Positions 35,023 to 44,596 are shown, counted from the stretch's first letter. The stretch is 46,074 nucleotides of DNA from Marinomonas sp. SBI8L (GCF_001624705.1 NZ_JSEO01000024.1:1-46074), one strand, 5' to 3'. The notes: generated by a model from the sequence alone, not told the origin. Numbers and translations are program-made.

Positions 35023-38000
35023 TCACGGAAGACCAGCTAGAACAACTCTGCCTTAAATGGTTTCAAGATATCGGTTATTACACAGTTTGCGGTTATGACA
35101 TCGCCCCAGGAGAAGCCGCTGCCGAGCGGGATAACTATCGCCAAGTCTTGTTGCATGCTCGTTTACTAGCTCAACTTGAAGTCATTAACCCTCAAGTGCC
35201 TCTCGCCACCTTAGAGCAAGTTGCTCAGCAAATCGCAAAAGCAGATACGCCCATTTTAACTAAGAACAACCGTGCTTTTTATAAGTGGCTGTTAGAAGGA
35301 GTGAAGGTTGAGTACAAGGACGCAAAAGGGGTTGAGAAAATCGATTATGTGAGATTAATCGATTTTAAGCAGCTAGCTAACAATCAGTTTTTAGTGGTCA
35401 ATCAGTTCACTATTACAGGGTCTAAGGGGAATCGACGCCCTGACTTGTTGGTTTTTATTAATGGTCTGCCGCTGGCCGTTATTGAGCTGAAAAATCCAAA
35501 AGACGAGCAGGCGGATATCTGGTCGGCTTATCAGCAGTTACAAACCTATAAAGAGGAATTGTCTGATTTATTCATCTTCAACCAAGCCTTAATTATTAGT
35601 GATGGCATTAAAGCAAGGCTCGGTTCTTTAACGGCAAATAAAGAGCGCTTTCAACCTTGGCGTGTGATCAAGAATGAAAAAGACAGACCCAATGATAAGC
35701 TTGAATTAGAAACCTTGGTTCGGGGCTTTTTTGAGCCTGAGTATCTTTTGGATTTTGTGCAAAACTTCATCCTCTTTGAAGAAAATGAATCCGGTGACTT
35801 GATTAAAAAAGTAGCCGGTTACCATCAGTTCCATGCGGTGAGAGCGGCGGTGCAAAGCACCATACTCGCAAGTAGAACTGCAACCCCCATTGAAAGTACG
35901 CTTGATGAAGTGGCTGAGCAGTCTGTTCTTTATGCGCTCTCTAATCAGCCTAAGACGGCTAGCATATACCAAGGGGAGTTAGCGCAAATTGAACTCGCCT
36001 CGGGTAAGGCGGGGGTGGTTTGGCATACTCAAGGCAGTGGTAAGTCTATCTCCATGTTGTGTTATGCGGCTAAGTTGTTGGCACAACCTGAAATGAATAA
36101 CCCCACCATAGTGGTGGTAACAGACCGAAATGATTTAGATGGCCAGCTGTTTAATACCTTTGTGACCGCCGCAGACACCTTAAAACAAACACCGATACAG
36201 GTGGATGATAGGGAAGCACTAAGAGAAGTATTAGGTTCTCGCCAAGCGGGTGGCATCTTCTTCACCACGATTCAAAAATTCGGCTTGATGACAATTGACG
36301 GCGTAGAAGAGAGCCGGTTTCCGACCTTGAGTGAACGGGGCAATATTGTGGTGATCAGTGACGAAGCCCACCGTAGCCATTACGGGGAAAAGGCCAAGCT
36401 GAAAACCAAAAAAGATAATGACGGCAAGGTGATTAGCGCCAAGTATACCCATGGTTATTCTAAGTATTTACGTGACGCCTTACCCAATGCGGCTTTTATT
36501 GGCTTTACGGGCACCCCGATTGAACAGGGTGACAAGATAACAACCAGTGTCTTTGGTCCGAAGATTTCCACTTATGATATTCAAGATGCAGTAGATGATG
36601 GTTCTACCGTGCCTATTTATTATGAATCTCGTTTGGCTCGCCTCAATATAAAAACCGAGAAGCTTTATACCTTGGATGATGAAGTGGATGAGGTGATTGA
36701 GGACGAAGAAGACAGCGGTAAACGCGAGCAAACTAAATCCAAATGGGCAGCTCTTGAAAAGCTAGTGGGGGCGGAAAACCGCATCAAACTGGTGAGTCAA
36801 GATTTGGTGCATCATTTTGAATTGCGTAATAGCACCTTAGACGGCAAAGCCATGATAGTGTCCATGAGCCGTGACATATGTGTGGCCATGTACGACGCTA
36901 TAGTTGCCCTAAGGCCCGATTGGCATCATGCCGACCCTGAGAAGGGCGCCATTAAAATTGTCATGACAGGTTCAGCCTCAGATAAAAAAATACTGCAGCC
37001 TCATATTCATGATAAGAAAACCAAAAAGCTGTTTGAAAGGCGCTTCAAAGATGTGAATGACCCGCTAAAAATAGTCATTGTACGAGACATGTGGCTCACA
37101 GGTTTTGATGCACCAAATTGCCATACTATGTATTTAGACAAACCCATGAAGGGCCATAACCTGATGCAGGCGATTGCGAGGGTTAACCGAGTATTTAAAG
37201 ATAAACCCAGTGGTTTGGTGGTGGACTATATCGGCATAGGTAATGAGCTAAAAGAAGCGCTTAAGGTATATACCAATGCGGACGGTAAAGGCAAAACCAC
37301 CTTGAACACTGAAGAAGCTTTGGCGGTGTTTATGGAGAACATGGATAAGTTACATGGCCTGATGCACGGTTGTGATTATGCTGGGTTTGAGCAAGAGCCC
37401 TTGTTACTTTTCCCAAAAGTGATGAACCATATCGCCTCAATTGAAAGCCCAGTTAAAAATGATAAAGGTAAGGGCAAGCTCGATGGTAAAAGCCGTTTCT
37501 TAGATATCATGGCAAACATTCGAGCGGCTTATACGCTTTGCGCTACGTTAGATGAAGCTAAGCCCTATTCCAAAGAAATTGCCTTTTTCGATGCAATAAA
37601 AGCGGCCATTTGCAAAAGCACCAATGTAGACAAAAAACGCAATGATGAGGCGAAGCATTCGGCCCTTAAACAGATTCTCGATAACGCCATCGAAACAGAA
37701 AGTGTTGATAATATTTTTGAGCTGGTGGGCTTAGAGAAACCTAATATCGGTTTGTTATCGGAAGGCTTTCTTGAAGACCTTGCCAATATTGAGCATAAAA
37801 ACCTTGCGGTAGACCTGCTTGAAAAACTGCTTAAAGATGAAGTGAAAGCGCGCATGAGCACAGATGTGGTCTCTGAGAAAAGCTACACAGACAGAATCAC
37901 CGAGACAATGCGCAAATATCATAACCGCGGTATTGAATCTGCCCATGTGATTGAAGAGATGATTCAGATGGCCAAAGACATGGCCAATGATGCTGAACTT

Positions 38001-38300
38001 GCCAAAAAAATGAACCTCAACTCTGATGAAGTTGCCTTCTATCGTGCGCTGATTCAAAACGAATCGGCAGTGAAAGAGTTAGGTAATAACAACTTAAGAG
38101 AACTGGCTAAATACGTTACTGGCCAACTTAGAAAATCCACCACTGTCGATTGGCAAGTACGAGACAGTGTACGGGCCAAACTACGTAACCTAGTACGTCG
38201 AGCATTGCGAAAATGGAAATACCCACCGGATAAAGCCGACGAAGCCATAGAGCTTTGCCTAAAACAGGCCGAAGCCCTGAGTAACAGCTGGAGTGTGTAA
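35019..38300 (+). CDS. hsdR: Type I restriction-modification, restriction subunit HsdR
   Basis: 1093 residues. The N-terminal nuclease domain has D141 in RRPDLLVF and VIELKNP (about 155-161), the PD-(D/E)xK site. The translocase follows: Walker A TQGSGKS at about 337-343, DEAH at 447-450, FIGFTGTPIE, and a second RecA lobe with LTGFDAP and QAIARVNRV. The C-terminal part (about 850-1093) is helical and should bind HsdM. Cuts DNA distant from unmethylated sites after ATP-driven translocation. The start codon overlaps the SIR2 stop by 4 nt (ATGA); the frame extends upstream but MITEDQLEQLCLKWF is the family-like start. Confidence 0.96.
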   Translation: MITEDQLEQLCLKWFQDIGYYTVCGYDIAPGEAAAERDNYRQVLLHARLLAQLEVINPQVPLATLEQVAQQIAKADTPILTKNNRAFYKWLLEGVKVEYKDAKGVEKIDYVRLIDFKQLANNQFLVVNQFTITGSKGNRRPDLLVFINGLPLAVIELKNPKDEQADIWSAYQQLQTYKEELSDLFIFNQALIISDGIKARLGSLTANKERFQPWRVIKNEKDRPNDKLELETLVRGFFEPEYLLDFVQNFILFEENESGDLIKKVAGYHQFHAVRAAVQSTILASRTATPIESTLDEVAEQSVLYALSNQPKTASIYQGELAQIELASGKAGVVWHTQGSGKSISMLCYAAKLLAQPEMNNPTIVVVTDRNDLDGQLFNTFVTAADTLKQTPIQVDDREALREVLGSRQAGGIFFTTIQKFGLMTIDGVEESRFPTLSERGNIVVISDEAHRSHYGEKAKLKTKKDNDGKVISAKYTHGYSKYLRDALPNAAFIGFTGTPIEQGDKITTSVFGPKISTYDIQDAVDDGSTVPIYYESRLARLNIKTEKLYTLDDEVDEVIEDEEDSGKREQTKSKWAALEKLVGAENRIKLVSQDLVHHFELRNSTLDGKAMIVSMSRDICVAMYDAIVALRPDWHHADPEKGAIKIVMTGSASDKKILQPHIHDKKTKKLFERRFKDVNDPLKIVIVRDMWLTGFDAPNCHTMYLDKPMKGHNLMQAIARVNRVFKDKPSGLVVDYIGIGNELKEALKVYTNADGKGKTTLNTEEALAVFMENMDKLHGLMHGCDYAGFEQEPLLLFPKVMNHIASIESPVKNDKGKGKLDGKSRFLDIMANIRAAYTLCATLDEAKPYSKEIAFFDAIKAAICKSTNVDKKRNDEAKHSALKQILDNAIETESVDNIFELVGLEKPNIGLLSEGFLEDLANIEHKNLAVDLLEKLLKDEVKARMSTDVVSEKSYTDRITETMRKYHNRGIESAHVIEEMIQMAKDMANDAELAKKMNLNSDEVAFYRALIQNESAVKELGNNNLRELAKYVTGQLRKSTTVDWQVRDSVRAKLRNLVRRALRKWKYPPDKADEAIELCLKQAEALSNSWSV

Positions 38301-38313
38301 TTAAGATTGACAG

Positions 38314-38351
38314 ATTATTTAATGGTTATTTTTAGATAACCATTAAATAAT
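38314..38351. terminator. 16-bp inverted repeat after hsdR
   Basis: Perfect 16-bp arms (38314-38329 and 38336-38351) around TTTTAG, starting 13 bp after the hsdR stop. The stem is AT-rich and no T run follows, so terminator function is possible but weak. Confidence 0.45.
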
Positions 38352-38374
38352 ACAAAGATGGGTAGTTGCTTGAT

Positions 38375-39802
38375 ATGTTGGATGTAGTAAGTGAATTCGT
38401 AATTGTTTTTTCTAAAAAATTTTATTTGAATGCGATAACGTTAGGAAAATCAATAAAAATAATTTTAACAACTCCATATGTTTTTATGATAACTAGGGAA
38501 AACTATAAGTCTATTGTTTTAGTTGGAACATTTATATTATTAGTAGTGACTTCAATTTCTGACTATCAATTTAGACGTGAAGCAAATAAGTTAACTTTAT
38601 TGAATGAGATTAATAAAAGTTGGAGTGTAGTTCAAGACAAAACCTCATCGGTTAGATCTCGACATTTAAATAACCTAAATGAAAACGATCCCGATATGAA
38701 GGATTTAATTCTAAAAGGGGATAGGGAGAATAGTCATGCTCTAATTGATATAAAACTATCAAATAAGGACATGAAAATAAATTTCACCGACATTGGATTC
38801 TATCAAATAAAACTTATTGAAAGTTATATTTTTGCATCAAAAATACAAAACTCTTTTTTATTAAACTATAATATTAAAGACTTAGTGGTAGAGCGCTTGA
38901 GTATTGTTGATTCCTATTTAGTTGGTGAGTCTAGAGAAAGTGAATTTCATAATTTAACTGCTGAAAATTCATTTTTAGTATTTACATTAAATAAATACTT
39001 AAATAAAAGGTCTAATATTATTGATGATATTCTAGTTAAAGATTCAGTTTTTATAGTGTCAGATAAATTTGATTTAATTGAGGCTAATGTATTAAATAGT
39101 TGTTTTTACATTAATATGAATAATGGTGCTTTTAGAAGTGTTAGCTTTGAAAATGACTATGGCACTGATAAATGTAATAGTGTATTAGGAATTAATGATG
39201 CTGATTTAAAAGATACTATGTTTAAAGGAATAGACTTTATTGGACTTGAATTTTATGAAGTTAATATGGAAAATGTAGAGTTTAATTCTGTCAATACAAG
39301 TTTTGTTAATAATGTAGAAAAATTTAATGCTTATGATAAAATCAATTTGATGGGTGATAAGATTTTTGGGCGTTCATTGTTTGAAGATTTTTTTAATGAA
39401 AAGGTAAAGCGAAACTATAAAACTGTATTTATGAATATCGCTTCTAAAAATAAAAGGACTGAAAATGTAAGTAGGGCTTATTTTACTAGATCTAAACTAG
39501 TAGATGTTGATTTTAAAAGGAGTAGGATGGAGAGATCTTTTTTTACTAATTCAATTCTCAATAATGTTAGCTTTATTGAAACCGACTTAATGAACTCTAA
39601 ATTTATCGAAAATGAAATGCTGAATATAAACCTTACTGGTAGTGATATCTCTGGTGTAGATTTTTCAACATCGACACTAACTTGGTTCGATGAAAAAACT
39701 AAAAAACCGCTTGATGCGTGTACAGAGTTTAAGAAAGCAAAAAATTGGCATTTATCAATACGGCCAAAAAGTTTAGCGTGTGGTGAAAAAATACCAAATT
39801 GA
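38375..39802 (+). CDS. Membrane-anchored pentapeptide-repeat-like protein
   Basis: 475 residues, much richer in A+T than the R-M genes. A single membrane helix at about 46-63 (VLVGTFILLVVTS) follows a hydrophobic N-terminus; the rest is dominated by short beta-helix steps such as ARMERSFFTNSILNNVSF-like, NINLTGSDISGVDFSTSTL and LKDTMFKGIDFIGLEFYEVNMENVEF, resembling degenerate pentapeptide repeats (A/N-x-L/F-x-x). No catalytic motif. ATG 38375 is preferred over a TTG at 38366, though neither has a good ribosome site. Foreign-looking; possibly a defence or immunity accessory, which is only inference. Confidence 0.7.
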   Translation: MLDVVSEFVIVFSKKFYLNAITLGKSIKIILTTPYVFMITRENYKSIVLVGTFILLVVTSISDYQFRREANKLTLLNEINKSWSVVQDKTSSVRSRHLNNLNENDPDMKDLILKGDRENSHALIDIKLSNKDMKINFTDIGFYQIKLIESYIFASKIQNSFLLNYNIKDLVVERLSIVDSYLVGESRESEFHNLTAENSFLVFTLNKYLNKRSNIIDDILVKDSVFIVSDKFDLIEANVLNSCFYINMNNGAFRSVSFENDYGTDKCNSVLGINDADLKDTMFKGIDFIGLEFYEVNMENVEFNSVNTSFVNNVEKFNAYDKINLMGDKIFGRSLFEDFFNEKVKRNYKTVFMNIASKNKRTENVSRAYFTRSKLVDVDFKRSRMERSFFTNSILNNVSFIETDLMNSKFIENEMLNINLTGSDISGVDFSTSTLTWFDEKTKKPLDACTEFKKAKNWHLSIRPKSLACGEKIPN

Positions 39803-39846
39803 ATAATTGTAATTATCAAGTATATAAAAAAAATTGGAGATTCTTC

Positions 39847-39969
39847 GTGTTGTTATCTAGTTTGCTAAAAAAGTTTAAGAAAGTACCAACACCTAATGAA
39901 CTGATACTTGATGAAAAGTGCGACAGAATATTCATTGATTTATCAATTTACCATGGACACCCTTCGTAA
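39847..39969 (+). pseudogene. 40-residue gene remnant cut by the REP-type element
   Basis: A GTG start with GGAG 9 nt upstream encodes 40 residues (start MLLSSLLKKFKKVPTPNE, end IDLSIYHGHPS). The last codons fall in TTACCATGGACAC, directly before the left side of the transposase gene, so the ORF probably lost its 3' part to that insertion. No family recognised. Confidence 0.4.
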
Positions 39970-39981
39970 TTTGACCTGCAT

Positions 39982-39996
39982 CTAGTCTCAGACTAG
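39982..39996 (+). repeat. Small perfect hairpin before the transposase gene
   Basis: CTAGTCT-C-AGACTAG followed by TTTT. Lies 36 bp before the transposase ATG. It could be a REP-like hairpin bound by the transposase or a terminator of the upstream genes. Confidence 0.45.
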
Positions 39997-40031
39997 TTTT
40001 ATTGGATTCACTCAAGGATGAGGAATCTAAT

Positions 40032-41033
40032 ATGCCTAAACCAAGAAAATCTTTAATAAGCCTTCAAGATACACCTTACTATCACTGTGTTTCACGTTGT
40101 GTGAGGCGCGCTTTTCTCTGTGGCCAAGATGAACAGACAGGCCAAAGTTACGAACATAGACGTGGTTGGATAGAGGATAAGATATTCTCTCTTGAAGCTA
40201 TCTTTGCAATAGATGTATGTGCTTATTCGGTCATGCCCTTTTTTAGGGAAGCATACCCATTTAGTGCTTCATGTGAATGAAGATGAAGCGAATAATTGGT
40301 CTATTAAACAGGTACTTGAGCGCTGGCATTCTCTTTAACTTCAGATAAGCATAAATGCACCCAGTTCACGCAAAAGTATCTAGAGAACAAAGTCTTAGAA
40401 GAGTTTGAGCTAGCCTCTGTTTATGATAGCTGTGAGAAGTACCGTAAACGTTTAATGGACATAAGTTGGTTTATGCGAGAGCTCAATGAATCTGTAGCGC
40501 GTATGGCTAACAAAGAAGATAAATGTACAGGACGATTTTGGGAAGGTCGCTTTAAATCTCAAGCCTTGTTGAATGAAGCCGCGCTAGTATCATGTATGGC
40601 TTATGTTGACTTAAATCCTGTACGCGCAAAGATGGACAAGACACCTGAAACTTCAAAACATACAAGTATCAAGACTCGTATTGAAGTCGCCAAAGCGAAT
40701 CAGACGCAACCCAAAAACTTATTTCCTTTTATTGGTTATGAAAGAGAAGATCAGCCCCAAGGCTTGCCTTTTAAACTTACTGATTACCTTGAATTAATTG
40801 ATTTAACGGGGAGGTTGGTGAGAGAAGATAAAAGAGGATCGTTGGATATCTCCTTGGCTCCAATTCTTCAGCGAATCAATCTTACATCAGAGCAATGGTT
40901 AGAGGTTTCAACAGGGTTTGAAAAGCATTTCACCACAGCTGTTGGGTCTGACAGGCAATTGGCTAAGTACTGCCAACATACTCATATTAAAAGGCGGCCC
41001 AATTTAACTACATGTAGAAGACTTTTGTCTTAA
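40032..41033 (+). pseudogene. REP-associated Y1-type (IS200-like) transposase, frameshifted
   Basis: MPKPRKSLISLQDTPYYHCVSRCVRRAFLCG and the later CTGRFWEGRFKSQALL and MAYVDLNPVRA are the marks of the TnpA-REP/Y1 transposase group common in marine gammaproteobacteria. The frame is broken twice: after YSVMP at about 40230, where CCCTTTTTTAGGG replaces the residues just before the catalytic HTH (HTHLVLHVNEDEANNW continues in another frame from about 40250), and again near 40338 (a stop after WHSL; SDKHKCTQFTQKYL continues). The third part, to TCRRLLS, is intact. The protein should be inactive. Confidence 0.85.
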
Positions 41034-41095
41034 CTCGACAAGCTTAACACATCTAATTCTTCCTAATCGTTAATGCGAGATACCTGCTCGACCAA

Positions 41096-41241
41096 AATAC
41101 GAAAAGCTTCAATGAATACTTTATAGTTAGCCTCCAACTTAAGAATTTCTTATTATTTTCAACCTTAAATTGATGAACATGAGCCAAGTGAGTGATGTTC
41201 AGGTGTAGTCGTGTTTGATCTCTTTTAGAATGGCTGTTTTT
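41096..41241. repeat. 146-bp direct repeat, left copy
   Basis: Aligns without gaps with 44597-44742 (constant offset 3501), including AATACGAAAA-CTTCAATGAATA, TTCTTATTATTTTCAACC, GATGAAC-TGA and AAGTGAGTG-TGTTCAGGTGT. On the minus strand both copies keep a related reading (HLNxTHxxxVHxFxVENNKK), ending in this copy with a run LEANYKVFIEAFRILVEQ in a shifted frame, so the repeat may derive from a decayed gene. Confidence 0.8.
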
Positions 41242-41322
41242 GAAGTTTTTGAATGTGTTCTGAAAAATGCCTTTTCTGAGCTATTTGTTATGAATAAGAA
41301 CTTAGCTTATAAATTACGTAAC

Positions 41323-41538
41323 CAAATTAATTAGTACGGTACTCAAATTAATTAGTACGGTACTCAAATTAATTAGTACGGTACCAAATTAATTAGTACG
41401 GTACCAAATTAATTAGTACGGTACCAAATTAATTAGTACGGTACTCAAATTAATTAGTACGGTACCAAATTAATTAGTACGGTACTCAAATTAATTAGTA
41501 CGGTACCAAATTAATTAGTACGGTACTAAATGAATTAG
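41323..41538 (+). repeat. Tandem array of ten 20/21-bp iteron-like repeats
   Basis: Unit CAAATTAATTAGTACGGTAC with an optional extra T. Starts at 41323, 41344, 41365, 41385, 41405, 41425, 41446, 41466, 41487 and 41507; unit lengths 21, 21, 20, 20, 20, 21, 20, 21, 20, 21, then a degenerate part-unit. Apart from the extra T the ten units are identical. Each contains AATTAATT and GTACGGTAC. A period of two helical turns places every unit on the same DNA face. Confidence 0.95.
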
Positions 41539-41668
41539 TTTTTAGTTTCAGTGTTAAAATGATGGTTTTTTATTTAAATTTTTGATATTGTTTTTTTAAT
41601 TGAAATGTCTTGATTTTATTTTTTAAATGATTAAGTCTTGTTATTTTTAATAGTTTTCCAATTCTTAA

Positions 41669-44575
41669 ATGAGTTTTAAAATATACAATATGATTAAAAT
41701 AAAAAAATGGCAGATATTATTAGGTAAGATAAGTATAAAGTCATATCAAGAAGGTTTGAAAATTAATAAATATAAATACCCGTACCCTTCAATAAGTATC
41801 AATGTTTCTCTGAAGCTAAGTGGCCCTTTCATGATTTTATGTTGGGCTGAAAATCATTTTTTATTTTTTAGAAATAAAAAATTAATAAGTGCTATTTATA
41901 AAGTTATTGAGTGTCGTAATGAGTATTGGATAAGCCAATCTCGTTCAGAACTCGAAGCCTTTATAGTGCGAGGTAATGAATTTGATGACCTACTGAAAAG
42001 TAAAAATAGATATATTAAAACCAGCTACTTATATGAATTGATGGATGTTTTCTCAAAAGATAAATCAGTCCTTGCTGAAGAATCCAAGTGGTTAGTATTA
42101 GGTTTGAATACTCAACCTATATCAGAATCCTTTAGGTTATTTTTGAATGAGCCAGTTGTATTTCAGAGATTATATAATGAGCAGTGGATTACATCTCAAG
42201 TTAAAAAAAATAAAAGTTTATTTGATCAACTTGAAGAACACCCCTTAACAGACATGCAGCGTTTAGCATGTGTGACAGATGAAGATAATATTCTTGTATT
42301 AGCTGGTGCAGGAACAGGAAAAACAAGCACGATGGTGGCTAAAGCTAAATACCTAGTTGTTAATGGTTACGCAGAAGCTTCTGAAATTATGATGTTAGCC
42401 TATGGGGCTGAAGCTAAAGATGAGTTAGAAGAGAGGGTAAAAGAGCACAAAAAACTTGAGGGTGTTCAAGTTAGAACTTTTCATTCCCTTGGCAAAGGAA
42501 TAGTTAATTTTCATGAAAAAAATTCAGTAAGTAAGTTTGCTATAGATGAAAAAATCTATACAAAATTTATTGAAAATAAAATTCAAGAGTTACTAAGAAA
42601 TGAAAAATTAGGTGAAGTTTTTAAACAGTTTACGACTAAATATCTCTATCCAAAACCTAGTGATTTGGATTTTAAGTCTCATGGCGAATATTTACGTTAT
42701 GTAAAGGATAACGGTTTACGAGCCCTTTCTGGTGACTTAGTAAAGAGTTTTGAAGAATTATCTATTGCAAACTTTCTATACTCTAATAATATTAAGTTCG
42801 AGTATGAAAAAGTATATCCATTCTCGTCAAAAGATCCAGGGCGTGGATCTTACCAACCTGATTTTTATCTTTCAGATTTTGATATTTATCTAGAGCACTT
42901 TGGCATTGATGAAAATGGTCATACAAAAAAAGGTATCGATTCCAAAAAATACAAAGAAGAAATGGAGTGGAAACGTAATTTTCATAAAGAAAATAGAACA
43001 GTGCTTTGGGAAACATTTAGTCATCAAGCAAAAACACCTGATAGTTTAACAAAGTTTTTAGATAAGAAGATTAACGACTATTGTGATCTTAATAATATTA
43101 ATTCCGAAGATATCTACTACCCACTGAGCCCGAGTAATATCTATTTACGATTGAAAGATTTAGGTATGGTTTCGGCATTCTCCAAATTATTAGCAAGTTT
43201 TCTCTCTTTATTCAAAGCTTCACCATATGGCTTAGAGGCAATTAAAACTGGTCATCTAGATGATTATAATCATAATAGATGGCAGATATTTGAACGCTTA
43301 TTTCATTTCATTTATAGACAGTATCAGAGTGAATTAGAGATAAAAAACACTCTTGATTTTTCAGATATGATTAATAAAGCAACAGTCTATGCTGGGAAAA
43401 ACGATTTCCATAAAATAACGAGAAACTCTTTTAAACTAAAGTATCTTTTAGTTGATGAATTTCAAGATATATCTCCTATAAGAGCGTCACTTATTAAAGC
43501 GCTAAAGTCTGCAAGTCCAGCGTCTTCGTTGATGGGAGTAGGAGACGACTGGCAGGCAATTTACAGATTTACGGGCAGTGATGTTAGCTTAACCACTGAA
43601 TTTTCGAAGAACTTCGGTACAAGTGAAGTATTACAATTAGATCGTACCTTCCGCTTTAATGATCGCATTGAGAAAGTTGCTTCTGGGTTTGTTCAAAAGA
43701 ACCCAGCACAGATTCCTAAAAAATTACTTACGCACTCCCATAGCAATCACCCAGAAGTATCAATTATCAAGGATACTAAAGAGGAAGCGATAGCTCGGAT
43801 AATGAATGCTTTAGGTGAACCTGAAACGGGCACCAGACCAACCCTTATGTTTTTAAGTCGTTTTAAAAAGGCCCTAAAAGTTATTGAAGGGTTGCAATCG
43901 AAATTTCCAAACTATGAGGTTAAAGCTATGTCTGTTCATGGCTCTAAAGGAAAACAAGCAGACTATGTGGTTATTTTAGATGTTATTGATGCTAAATGGG
44001 GTTTTCCATCAAAGATTGAAACAGATCCTATTCTCCTTTCCTTATTGCCCTCTGTAGATGATTTTAAATATTCAGAAGAGCGACGACTTTTTTATGTTGC
44101 ATTAAGTCGAGCCAAGCAATCTGTATTTATTCAAACCGAGCTTGGACGTGAATCTGTCTTCATAAAAGAGCTTGAGGAAAATAAACAGGATGTACGTGTG
44201 TTTTCAAATAATCTAAGTTCATTATTTAAAAAAAACGTGAGTTGTCCTGAATGTTTAGAGGGAAACCTTGTTCCTTTGGAAGGCCGTTACGGGCCTTATT
44301 ATGCGTGTTCATTAGGAAAGTATTACTGTAAAACTAAAGTTAAGGTTTGTGCCAATTGTAAAGAGGCACCAATATTACCAAATGAACATCATTATGAATG
44401 TTCTTCTGAAGACTGTGACTTCAGGTTAAAACGTTGCCCTGCTTGTCATAATGGGGTGCTAGAAGAACGTAAAAACTCGATAGATGGCAGTGTTTTTTTA
44501 GGATGTAGTAATTATCGTGGAAAAAAAGATAATTCTTGTACCTATTCTGAGAGTATCTACCAAGAGGTAATTTAA
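41669..44575 (+). CDS. HelD-like UvrD-family helicase with nuclease-like insertion and zinc ribbons
   Basis: 968 residues. Like E. coli DNA helicase IV it has an N-terminal domain (about 1-190), Walker A AGAGTGKTS (about 211-219), LLVDEFQDISP (near 592-602), GVGDDWQAIYRFTG (near 623-636) and SVHGSKGKQADYVVI (near 754-768). Inserted between helicase motifs, about 375-440, is SYQPDFYLSDFDIYLEHFGIDENG, which resembles a PD-(D/E)xK/Vsr-like nuclease core and is absent from E. coli HelD. The C-terminal ~110 residues carry several CxxC pairs (CPEC, CANC, CPAC), as in topoisomerase-type zinc ribbons. No good ribosome site; ATG 41690 is an alternative start. Unusually AT-rich. Confidence 0.88.
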   Translation: MSFKIYNMIKIKKWQILLGKISIKSYQEGLKINKYKYPYPSISINVSLKLSGPFMILCWAENHFLFFRNKKLISAIYKVIECRNEYWISQSRSELEAFIVRGNEFDDLLKSKNRYIKTSYLYELMDVFSKDKSVLAEESKWLVLGLNTQPISESFRLFLNEPVVFQRLYNEQWITSQVKKNKSLFDQLEEHPLTDMQRLACVTDEDNILVLAGAGTGKTSTMVAKAKYLVVNGYAEASEIMMLAYGAEAKDELEERVKEHKKLEGVQVRTFHSLGKGIVNFHEKNSVSKFAIDEKIYTKFIENKIQELLRNEKLGEVFKQFTTKYLYPKPSDLDFKSHGEYLRYVKDNGLRALSGDLVKSFEELSIANFLYSNNIKFEYEKVYPFSSKDPGRGSYQPDFYLSDFDIYLEHFGIDENGHTKKGIDSKKYKEEMEWKRNFHKENRTVLWETFSHQAKTPDSLTKFLDKKINDYCDLNNINSEDIYYPLSPSNIYLRLKDLGMVSAFSKLLASFLSLFKASPYGLEAIKTGHLDDYNHNRWQIFERLFHFIYRQYQSELEIKNTLDFSDMINKATVYAGKNDFHKITRNSFKLKYLLVDEFQDISPIRASLIKALKSASPASSLMGVGDDWQAIYRFTGSDVSLTTEFSKNFGTSEVLQLDRTFRFNDRIEKVASGFVQKNPAQIPKKLLTHSHSNHPEVSIIKDTKEEAIARIMNALGEPETGTRPTLMFLSRFKKALKVIEGLQSKFPNYEVKAMSVHGSKGKQADYVVILDVIDAKWGFPSKIETDPILLSLLPSVDDFKYSEERRLFYVALSRAKQSVFIQTELGRESVFIKELEENKQDVRVFSNNLSSLFKKNVSCPECLEGNLVPLEGRYGPYYACSLGKYYCKTKVKVCANCKEAPILPNEHHYECSSEDCDFRLKRCPACHNGVLEERKNSIDGSVFLGCSNYRGKKDNSCTYSESIYQEVI

Positions 44576-44596
44576 CAGGACAAGCATGTCAATTTG

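Larger units (their letters stand above)
41034..41668. other. 635-bp region with direct repeat and tandem array
   Basis: Contains no credible gene. It holds the left 146-bp direct repeat (41096-41241), 80 bp of plain sequence, the ten-unit tandem array (41323-41538) and about 130 bp of T-rich leader before the helicase gene, annotated separately. Confidence 0.6.

Noticed and set aside
41323-41538. CRISPR array
   Set aside because: Repeats are directly abutting with no spacers and no cas genes nearby.
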